Shown one piece after another: positions 57,607-64,000 of a DNA stretch of 64,000 nucleotides (position 1 is its first letter; the number at the start of each line of letters is the position of its first letter). Under the pieces are notes generated by a model, which saw only the letters and a list, made by a program, of their open reading frames with translations, was not told the DNA's origin and ran no database searches. Source of the DNA: Enterocloster lavalensis (lineage in GTDB: Bacteria > Bacillota > Clostridia > Lachnospirales > Lachnospiraceae); the NCBI RefSeq assembly GCF_902364025.1, contig NZ_CABJCG010000004.1, positions 124,001-188,000 on the forward strand. Direction: 5' to 3'. The position numbers and the translations under genes were made by a program.

Positions 57607-58693
57607 TGCTCGTACCTCCTGTGGCGTTATGAGATTTGCCCGGAATCAGGGATTTTCCGGTCCTGCCAAACCAGATAAACAGCTCGCGGCTGACAGCAAA
57701 GATGATAATCATACCCTGGATCATGTAGATGGAGGCGGAGGGAACCTTCGCCAGAAGCTGCATCTTCACGCCGCCGGCATTTAACGCTCCGAACAGGATG
57801 CCGGAGACGATGATTCCCAGCGGATGACATCCGCCCAAAAGGGCCACGGCCACGCCGCTGAATCCGAAGTTGTTGGAAAATCCCTCGGTCAGGAAATACT
57901 GGAGTCCGATAATGTTGATGGTGCCGCCCAGCCCTGCGAAGCCGCCTGCGATGAACATGGACAGCAGGGAGTTGACGGGAATGTTCATGCCGGAGTAACG
58001 GCCGGCGTTGGGGTTCATGCCGATCACGCGCATCTCATAGCCGCGGGTGGTCTTCCACATGAAGATGTAATACACCACCACCGCCAGCAGGGCCAGGATG
58101 ATGCCGAAGTGAAGCCGGGTCTGGGGAAGGATGATGGGAAGCTTTACCGCGTCCACCACCGATGGCATACGGGGGGCCGCGCCCGGCGTCATATCCTTAA
58201 AGGGCGGGTTGGTCACGCAGTAGCTGACGAACTCCAGCGCAATATAGTTGAGCATGATGGTGGTGATCAGCTCGCTTGCGCCGAATCTCATCTTCAGCAC
58301 CGCCACGATCAGCCCCCACAGAGCGCCGCCGATAAAACCGCACAGCAGAACCAGAATGATATGTAACACAGGGGGAAGTCCCTGGATATGGGCTCCCACC
58401 ATGGAGCCGCAGATGGCTCCCATGTATAACTGCCCCTCCGCGCCCAGGTTTACGAGGCCGCACCGCAGCGCGATGGCATAACTTAACGCTGTAAAGATCA
58501 GCGGAGTTGTCTGAATCAGAGTTTCGGCGATGGAGTTTTTGCTGCCGAAGGCGCCTTTTAAAAGGCTGGAATACGCTTTCCCCACATCATAACCCATTGC
58601 CGACATGATAATCGCGCCCAGGATCAGTGCGACTAAAATGGAGGCCAGGGGGAAACTTATCTCTTTTAATTTGTTAAGATTCCGTTTTTGCAT
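57599..58693 (-). CDS. Nucleoside-type ABC importer permease (YufP-like)
   Basis: This 364-residue protein is the longer permease of BMP-type importers, with an extra N-terminal membrane helix (ISFPLASILVALILGAIIMS) and the core SYAIALRCGLVNLGAEGQLYMGAICGSMVGAHI and MRVIGMNPNAGRYSGMNIPVNSLLSMFIAGGFAGLGG. I chose the ATG at 58693, 5 nt after GGAGGG. The gap to the binding-protein gene holds a hairpin (58731-58768) that may lower permease expression relative to the binding protein. Confidence 0.93.
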   Translation of the reverse strand: MQKRNLNKLKEISFPLASILVALILGAIIMSAMGYDVGKAYSSLLKGAFGSKNSIAETLIQTTPLIFTALSYAIALRCGLVNLGAEGQLYMGAICGSMVGAHIQGLPPVLHIILVLLCGFIGGALWGLIVAVLKMRFGASELITTIMLNYIALEFVSYCVTNPPFKDMTPGAAPRMPSVVDAVKLPIILPQTRLHFGIILALLAVVVYYIFMWKTTRGYEMRVIGMNPNAGRYSGMNIPVNSLLSMFIAGGFAGLGGTINIIGLQYFLTEGFSNNFGFSGVAVALLGGCHPLGIIVSGILFGALNAGGVKMQLLAKVPSASIYMIQGMIIIFAVSRELFIWFGRTGKSLIPGKSHNATGGTSNG

Positions 58694-58724
58694 ATCAACC
58701 CTCCGAAAAATGATCACTTATATT

Positions 58725-58768
58725 TTTAAACAAGGCTGCCAGAAACTAAACCGCTCTGAACAGCCTTG
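58725..58768 (-). terminator. Attenuator-like hairpin between BMP and permease genes
   Basis: CAAGGCTG (58768-58761) pairs with CAGCCTTG (58738-58731) and is followed by TTTAAAAATA. Partial termination here would give more binding protein than permease. Confidence 0.6.
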
Positions 58769-58812
58769 AATGTCACGACACGAAAGTTGTGCTTTTTAGA
58801 TATGGTAACCGT

Positions 58813-59895
58813 TTACTGGAGAGAAATCTCGATTTCGCCCTTGGACATCTTGTCGATGGTCTCCTGAAGTCTGGCCTTGGCCTCGTCGCTGGCCTTGGTA
58901 CCCATCCAGTCGGTTGCATACACTACGCCCTTGTTTGCGCCGTAGGTCTCAACCTCGGTTGCCTTTAACTCGCCCTTCATAAAAGCGTCGAAGGTAACGT
59001 CGTAAGCGATTGCTACATCTTTAACGATGATCAGCTGGGTTGCTGTGGGAGCGGAGGTCTCCTGGCCAAGGCCGCAGCCGATTGCCATAACGCCCTTCTC
59101 CTCGCCTGCTTCCATGATGCCGGTGCTGGCGTCATTGGCCATGGGGGCGATCACGTCCGCGCCGCCCTCGATGATGGAGATAGCGGTCTCTTTTGCCTGG
59201 TTTACATCCGTGAAGCTTCCGGTGTTGATGCGCTGCGCCTCTACGTTTAAGCCGTAGGTTGCGTTCACATAGTCAACGCCCTGCTGGAATCCGGAGGACC
59301 CCAGCTTGATGGGGTTGATCTCCTGTCCGCCTACGAAACCTACCTTGCCGGTCTCGGTGAGCAGAGCAGCCGCCACGCCCTGTAAGAAGCCCTGCTCCTC
59401 GTCGGCGATGCGCACGGAAATGAAGTTGTCGGTGATCTCGGTGCCGTTGATCTGAACGAACATGGTGTCCGGGAAATCCTTGGCAACGGGCGTGCAGTAA
59501 TCCTGATAGGAGTTGGTGGTCAGATATACCAGGTTGTAGCCCTCGGAAGCGTATGTACGGGCAGCCTCAGCCGCGTCGGTATCGCTGACGTTCTCCATAT
59601 AGGAAGTCTCAGCGCCCAGCTTCTCGATGTTCAGTAAGCCGTTGTACTGTGTCTCATTCCAGTTGCCGTCGTTGATGGCTCCGCCGAAAATAGCCGCTAC
59701 CTTGAAGGAAGATGCGTCTCCGGAGGGCGCTGCCGTGTCGGCTGCCGCCGTGCTCTCTCCCTCTGCCGCTGCTGCGGTGGAATCAGCCGGCGCTTCTGTT
59801 GCCGCTGCGGTCGTCTCCTTGGCTCCTCCGCCGCAGGCGGTAAGTGCTGTCACTGACATTGCCATCGCCAACATCATTGCTGTGATTTTTCTCAT
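58813..59895 (-). CDS. BMP family substrate-binding lipoprotein
   Basis: This 360-residue protein has a lipobox with C21 (SVTALTACGGG), an Ala/Thr/Glu-rich linker and a BMP (basic membrane protein/PnrA) domain: VAAIFGGAINDGNWNETQYNGLLNIEKLGAE, TNSYQDYCTPVAKDFPDTMFVQING, GFVGGQEINPIKLGSSGFQQGVDYVNATYG. Family members bind purine nucleosides for the ABC importer downstream. AAGGAGAGG precedes the ATG. It lies 45 bp after the TetR gene on the same strand. Confidence 0.94.
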   Translation of the reverse strand: MRKITAMMLAMAMSVTALTACGGGAKETTAAATEAPADSTAAAAEGESTAAADTAAPSGDASSFKVAAIFGGAINDGNWNETQYNGLLNIEKLGAETSYMENVSDTDAAEAARTYASEGYNLVYLTTNSYQDYCTPVAKDFPDTMFVQINGTEITDNFISVRIADEEQGFLQGVAAALLTETGKVGFVGGQEINPIKLGSSGFQQGVDYVNATYGLNVEAQRINTGSFTDVNQAKETAISIIEGGADVIAPMANDASTGIMEAGEEKGVMAIGCGLGQETSAPTATQLIIVKDVAIAYDVTFDAFMKGELKATEVETYGANKGVVYATDWMGTKASDEAKARLQETIDKMSKGEIEISLQ

Positions 59896-59940
59896 AGTTC
59901 CTCTCCTTTTAAATAGGTTATTTATTTAGAGCGTTACGCT

Positions 59941-60552
59941 TTAAATACTTGGGTTGCAGATAAGCGCCAGCCTGGCCTTGACGGCATCCCTGGCCGCGTC
60001 GAAATAGTTGTCCAGGTCAAAAGCCTCCGAATCGATCAGGTACTGAAGGGTCGCGCCCTCCAACAGGGACACAAACATGGCCGCGCACAGATCCAGCTCT
60101 TTTTCCTTGGCCCCCGGGGCGTGCGGACGCAGAATATCCTTGATGTCGCTGCGCCAGTTCTGAAAGGACCGCTTGAACTCCCGCCGGATGTCCTCGTCGC
60201 TGCGGGCCTGGACCCAGAAATCGATCTCCGCGTAGTCGTATTTCCTCAGATTGCGTATAAATTCTATTTTCTGCCGGATAAACACATTCAACTGGGCGTC
60301 CAATGTGTCCTCCGCTTCCTGCTCCAGGGCGCTTCTGATCTCAATGCAGCGGTTCAGCACTTTTTTCTGAACGGCCAGCAGAAGTTCCCGTTTTGACCGG
60401 AAATAGTAATGGATGTTGGATTGGAAGAGATTCGCCCGCTCGGCGATCAGGCGCAGCCGCGTTCCGCTGATTGCCCGGTCCTCGATCACATCCAGCGCAG
60501 CCTCCAAAATCACCTCTTTTGTAGGCTCTTCTTTGCATGAAACTTGATCCAA
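59941..60552 (-). CDS. TetR/AcrR family regulator, TTG start
   Basis: This 203-residue protein has an N-terminal TetR helix-turn-helix (ILEAALDVIEDRAISGTRLRLIAERANLFQSNIHYYFRSKRELLLAV) and a C-terminal helical sensor domain. The start codon is TTG at 60552, 8 nt after AAGGAGG. It lies directly upstream of the BMP operon and probably controls it and itself. A near-palindrome AGCGTTACGCT lies in the 45-bp gap before the BMP gene (about 59929-59941). Confidence 0.9.
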   Translation of the reverse strand: MDQVSCKEEPTKEVILEAALDVIEDRAISGTRLRLIAERANLFQSNIHYYFRSKRELLLAVQKKVLNRCIEIRSALEQEAEDTLDAQLNVFIRQKIEFIRNLRKYDYAEIDFWVQARSDEDIRREFKRSFQNWRSDIKDILRPHAPGAKEKELDLCAAMFVSLLEGATLQYLIDSEAFDLDNYFDAARDAVKARLALICNPSI

Positions 60553-60635
60553 TAATTGTGCCTCCTTCAGTTTGGCTGTACAAGGCGAAATGATGTTGAT
60601 CCGGAATTTTGTCAGATGACCAAATTCACAAGGCT

Positions 60636-60665
60636 ATTATACCCATAGATACCAGATATTGTCAA
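60636..60665 (-). promoter_or_regulatory. Promoter of the TetR gene (and BMP operon)
   Basis: Consensus TTGACA (60665-60660), an 18-bp spacer and consensus TATAAT (60641-60636) on the minus strand. The leader is about 80 nt. The rest of 60553-60873 holds no gene and only a weak GCGC/GTGC hairpin followed by seven T (near 60787-60808) that may end the downstream-facing DeoR transcript. Confidence 0.82.
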
Positions 60666-60873
60666 TAGATTCACGAAATAAAGCGTGTTATAAAATTGTT
60701 ACAACTTTTTAAGCTTTCATAAGTAAAATATAGTTAATGTATCTGAACACAGGCGGTTTTTCGCAAAGTCCTTCCCCTGTCGCTCCAAAAAAACGCACAA
60801 AAGCGCCGCTGTCATGAGCCAAAACGCCGCCATTTCCCCATCCGCCCTCTGCAAGCCCTCGGGGCAGGCGGCA

Positions 60874-61653
60874 TTAAACCTCCTGTTTGCCCCCGCCGCC
60901 CACTGTCACCACCTGGATTTTCAGCTCCTCCATCCGCTTTCGCTCCCGATCGTCAAACACCTTCGTTGTGACGACTCCGGTATAGTCCTGAAGGCTGTTG
61001 ATCTTCATCAGGGCCTGGCGGTTGAACTTGGAGTGGTCCACCACCAGATAACTCTTATTGGCGTTTTTGGTAACCATCCGCTTGAGCGAGGCCTTGTCCA
61101 GCGTCGGGGTAAGCACGTTGAAATTGGAGTCAATGGACATTGCGCCCATAAACGCGATCCCCACGTGGATATAGGACATCATCTGATTGGAAAAGGTTCC
61201 GAAAATGCTTCCGGTCTCCTTCTGCACCGTCCCCCCGCAGATCATCAGCTCCACGCCGCTGCGGTGCAGCAGAAATCCGGTCTCGATGTCGTCGGTGATC
61301 ACGGTGAGATCGGGAATGTCCATGATCCGCCTGGCAATCTCATAGATCGTGGTCCCTGAGTCCAGAAACACCGTATCCCCCGGCTTGACCATCGCTGCGC
61401 AGGCCTCCGCCAGCAGCCGTTTCTCCTCCATCATGGTCACCATCTTTTCCGTGTAGGTGGTCTCGTGTTTGATCACCGCCACGCCGTGACGCCGCTCGAT
61501 AATCCCCTCCCGGTCCAGCTTGTCCAGATCCCTGCGAATGGTCATCTGGCTCACGTCCAATATCTGCGCCAGCCGGTCCACCTGGATATTTCCCTTCTCG
61601 CTGACCAGCTCCACAATCCGGTTCTGCCGCTCTTCTGCCGCCGTCATGTTCAT
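60874..61653 (-). CDS. DeoR/GlpR family regulator of the tetronate-type genes
   Basis: This 259-residue protein has a DeoR helix-turn-helix (RIVELVSEKGNIQVDRLAQILDVSQMTIRRDLDKLDREGIIERRHGVAVI) and the sugar-phosphate sensor domain (GDTVFLDSGTTIYEIARRI, VITDDIETGFLLHRSGVELMICGGTVQKETGS, LVVDHSKFNRQAL). I chose the ATG at 61653 behind AGAGGCGGGG; an ATG six bases further in is possible. It is a different protein from the DeoR at 34787. Downstream of pdxA2 and the GntP gene on the same strand, it has its own promoter. Confidence 0.92.
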   Translation of the reverse strand: MNMTAAEERQNRIVELVSEKGNIQVDRLAQILDVSQMTIRRDLDKLDREGIIERRHGVAVIKHETTYTEKMVTMMEEKRLLAEACAAMVKPGDTVFLDSGTTIYEIARRIMDIPDLTVITDDIETGFLLHRSGVELMICGGTVQKETGSIFGTFSNQMMSYIHVGIAFMGAMSIDSNFNVLTPTLDKASLKRMVTKNANKSYLVVDHSKFNRQALMKINSLQDYTGVVTTKVFDDRERKRMEELKIQVVTVGGGGKQEV

Positions 61654-61686
61654 CCCCGCCTCTCTTCCGATTCCCATTTTAAGCCA

Positions 61687-61715
61687 ATGTTACACGTTCC
61701 CCATCTTCCTGTCAA
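61687..61715 (-). promoter_or_regulatory. Promoter of the second DeoR gene
   Basis: TTGACA (61715-61710), a 17-bp spacer and TAACAT (61692-61687). An AATGCCGG ... CCGGCATT hairpin just upstream (about 61730-61762) may end the pdxA2 transcript, though it lacks a T run. Confidence 0.65.
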
Positions 61716-61793
61716 TACCACGGACAGAATGCCGGACGCAATCGCTGCGCCCGGCATTTTCCAAAAAGTCCCATATTTTACAATATCGATTTC

Positions 61794-62789
61794 TTATCCC
61801 CTGAATGCGGGGGAGTATTTTGCCGCAAGGCGAATGGCCTCCACCATGCTCACGTCGCTGGCGATCCCGGTCCCGGCGATATCCATGGCGGTTCCGTGGT
61901 CCACGGAGGTCCGCAGGATGGGCATCCCCGCCGTCACGGCGATGGTCCGCTCAAAATCCAGCGTCTTGGTGGCGATGTGGCCCTGATCGTGGTACAAAGA
62001 CAGCACGCTGTTGAATTTTCCCTGCAGCGCCATGTGGAACACGGAGTCCGCTCCCACCGGTCCGGCCACCTTGTAACCCTGGGCCTGCAGCTCTTCCACC
62101 GCCGGATAGATGGCCTCCATCTCCTCGTCCCCAAACAGCCCGTGCTCCCCGCTGTGGGGGTTCAGCCCCGCGATGGCCATGGTGCCGTCCTCCACCCCCA
62201 GCTGTTTTAAGGCCTGGGTGCAGCGCTTCACGTAGTCGATGACCCGCTCCTTGGTGATCATGTCGCAGGCCTTCCGCAGAGACACGTGCCTGGTGAGGAA
62301 AAACACCCTCATATTTCTCACCTCAAACATGGTCAGCGGGTCCGGCGTGCCGGTTAACGCCCCGAAAATCTCCGTGTGTCCGATGTAGGGCACCCCGGCG
62401 GCCCGCAGGGACTCCTTGTTGATGGGCGTGGTGGACACCGCGGCGGCCTTCCCGGCATTTGCCAGGGAAATGCTCGTTGCGATGTATTCGTAGGCGGCCT
62501 GGCCGCACATTGCGCTGATCTCCCCCCGCTTGAACTGCCCAAAATCCACGTTGGCCAGATCGATCAGGTTGATCACGCCCTGCTCAAACCGGCCCTGCTC
62601 CGGCTCGTCTATGGTATGGATGGTCAGGGGAAGGTTCACGATATCTGCCGCCTGCTCCATCACCCGTCTGTCTCCCACCACCACACACCTGGCGCGCTGA
62701 ACGGTTTCCTCCCGCGCCAGCGCCTTGGCCACAATCTCCGGCCCGATCCCGGCCGGGTCTCCCATGGGAATCAATATAATCGGTTTCAT
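61794..62789 (-). CDS. PdxA2-type 4-phosphotetronate dehydrogenase
   Basis: This 331-residue protein belongs to the PdxA family ([120 protein letters not shown]) with the His metal ligands in SGEHG and VDHGTA. Besides vitamin B6 synthesis, PdxA2 paralogs oxidise D-threonate- or D-erythronate-4-phosphate. A GntP permease upstream and a DeoR regulator downstream favour that catabolic role. The matching four-carbon acid kinase (DUF1537) is not in the window and may lie beyond the right edge. Confidence 0.92.
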   Translation of the reverse strand: MKPIILIPMGDPAGIGPEIVAKALAREETVQRARCVVVGDRRVMEQAADIVNLPLTIHTIDEPEQGRFEQGVINLIDLANVDFGQFKRGEISAMCGQAAYEYIATSISLANAGKAAAVSTTPINKESLRAAGVPYIGHTEIFGALTGTPDPLTMFEVRNMRVFFLTRHVSLRKACDMITKERVIDYVKRCTQALKQLGVEDGTMAIAGLNPHSGEHGLFGDEEMEAIYPAVEELQAQGYKVAGPVGADSVFHMALQGKFNSVLSLYHDQGHIATKTLDFERTIAVTAGMPILRTSVDHGTAMDIAGTGIASDVSMVEAIRLAAKYSPAFRG

Positions 62790-62828
62790 CTTTTTTCCTC
62801 CATTTTTTAATATCCGTTTGATGTTCAG

Positions 62829-64000
62829 TTATCCCAGAAAATGGTTCATCACAAGCAGCATCGCCAGCGCCGCGAATCCCGACAGCGTGGTGGTCACGCT
62901 CCACACCCGCATCTGCTCCCTGGTGTCGCTGATTCCGATGGACTCATTGATCACCCAGAAATAGGAATCGTTGAAATGGGAAAATGGGATTGCGCCGATG
63001 CAGGCGGCCAGCGCCGCGAACACCGGATTTAAGTTCAGCGTTCCGATCATGGGCGCCACCACGGAGGCGGCCGTCATCATCGCCACGGACCCGGACCCCT
63101 GGGCCACCCTCAAAAGCGCTGCAATCAGGAACGGGAGCAGCAGAGGCGGGATGCTGGTTTTGATGATGTTGGAGGCGATGTACTCCCCCAGTCCGCTGTT
63201 CTGGATGATCATTCCCAGGGCTCCGCCGCCGCCCACCAGGAGCATGAGCTTGCCGCTGGCCTTCAGTCCCTCTTCCATCGCATTTAAGGTGTCGCTCTTG
63301 CCAAACTGGCGCATCAGGCCGTAAATCGCGATCAGAAGCCCCAGGGCCAGGGCCACGATAGGCTGCCCCAGCAGGGAAACCACGCCGTTTTCCACACCGG
63401 CCGACTTTAACCCGGTCTTTAACAGGATGAACAGAATTGGAAATAATATGGGCGCAAACGCCATCAACGGCGAGATCGAAAGGGCGTCTCTGTCCGCTGC
63501 TGCTGCCGCCTCGGGCTCAGCCTGCGCCTGCCCTGGCTCATATTCCCTGGTCCAGCCCTCCCCGTCCGGTATCTGGCAGATTTTCCTGCCCAGGTATTTT
63601 CCGTAAATCAGGCTGACCAGAATAATGGGAACGGAGAGCACGGTGCCGTAGAGCATAAACTGCCCGATGTTCACATTCAGGATTCCCGCCACTCCGATGG
63701 GACCGGCCGCAGGGGGAACCAGCGAATGGCTGGCCACCAGGCCGCCCGCCAGAGCGATTCCCAGGGCTACCACGGATTTTTTCGTCTTTTTGGACAACGC
63801 CTTCATAAGCGGCGCCAGAATAATAAAACCCGAGGTGCAGAAGATGGAGAGCGAGGTCACAAACCCGGAGATGGCCAGCGCTTCTTCCTCCCTGTTTTTT
63901 CCAAATATTTTGATAAACGTGTTGGCCATCACCCGGGTGGCCCCCGACATCTCCAGCAGTTTTCCCAGCATCACGCCGAAACCGATGATAATGCCGATGC
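62829..64000 (-). CDS. GntP family organic acid permease, 5' end outside window
   Basis: The frame runs open to the right edge; the visible 390 codons include about ten membrane segments and GntP signatures (IGIIIGFGVMLGKLLEMSGATRVMANT, GFIILAPLMKALSKKTKKSVVALGIALAGGLVASHSLVPPAAGPIGVAG, GGGGALGMIIQNSGLGEYIA, GAIPFSHFNDSYFWVINESIGI). An internal ATG at 63974 is not the true start because the conserved GFGVMLGK motif begins before it. GntP proteins import gluconate or tetronates by proton symport. With pdxA2 40 bp downstream, the likely substrate is a four-carbon sugar acid. Confidence 0.92.
   Translation of the reverse strand, partial: IGIIIGFGVMLGKLLEMSGATRVMANTFIKIFGKNREEEALAISGFVTSLSIFCTSGFIILAPLMKALSKKTKKSVVALGIALAGGLVASHSLVPPAAGPIGVAGILNVNIGQFMLYGTVLSVPIILVSLIYGKYLGRKICQIPDGEGWTREYEPGQAQAEPEAAAAADRDALSISPLMAFAPILFPILFILLKTGLKSAGVENGVVSLLGQPIVALALGLLIAIYGLMRQFGKSDTLNAMEEGLKASGKLMLLVGGGGALGMIIQNSGLGEYIASNIIKTSIPPLLLPFLIAALLRVAQGSGSVAMMTAASVVAPMIGTLNLNPVFAALAACIGAIPFSHFNDSYFWVINESIGISDTREQMRVWSVTTTLSGFAALAMLLVMNHFLG

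Overview
The window looks like chromosomal DNA of a spore-forming, fairly GC-rich clostridium, most likely a Lachnospiraceae gut species of the Enterocloster/Hungatella/Lachnoclostridium kind (inference). The reasons are sporulation and germination genes (spoIIP, gpr, a GerA/SpoVAF protein), choline-binding-type wall repeats, an iron-sulfur two-subunit serine dehydratase, a bacterial microcompartment (BMC) operon, and clostridial -35/-10 promoters with strong Shine-Dalgarno sequences. No tRNA, rRNA, CRISPR array or transposase gene was seen.

Region 1 (1-13226, minus strand) is a five-gene surface operon: a transglutaminase-like protein, a 3D-domain protein, a wall-binding repeat protein, a 2076-residue giant and a second giant running off the left edge. 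Directly upstream is a DNA switch: a 245-bp segment (12102-12346) between two perfect 26-bp inverted repeats, next to a tyrosine recombinase gene whose last codons lie inside one repeat. The segment carries a promoter with a consensus -35 that points at the operon in this assembly. I read the operon as phase variable; this is the most striking system in the window.

Region 2 (13396-27277) is mostly housekeeping: a YitT membrane protein with an Rrf2 regulator, a candidate structured RNA with its own promoter, a germination protein, galT, a divergent Gx/FMN-binding/NusG-II set resembling parts of flavin-based extracellular electron transfer loci, a zinc-ribbon LRR membrane protein, an AlkD-like protein, hemW, lepA and spoIIP.

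Region 3 (27278-44058) is a sugar-phosphate catabolic island. A BMC operon (class II aldolase, CoA-acylating aldehyde dehydrogenase, four BMC-H type shell proteins, PduL, EutN-type vertex protein, iron alcohol dehydrogenase) is divergent from a DeoR regulator. A Gat-type PTS (IIA, IIB, IIC) runs into its own ptsI and ptsH. Divergent from the PTS is an operon of RpiB-like, TIM-like and RuBisCO-like proteins, a set that fits tetrulose-phosphate or apionate-type metabolism. A shared operator-like word ties the BMC, PTS and RuBisCO-like promoters together. Three copies of a 243-244 bp palindromic element with compensated arm changes lie in gaps around this island (two at its left end, one at its right).

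Region 4 (44059-64000) holds a CAP-domain secreted protein, sdaAB/sdaAA with a tandem repeat between them, gpr, rpsT with a TTG start, a GPH transporter/GH3/HAD operon facing an AraC regulator, a BMP-type nucleoside ABC importer behind a TetR gene, and a DeoR/PdxA2/GntP set that fits tetronate catabolism and is cut by the right edge.
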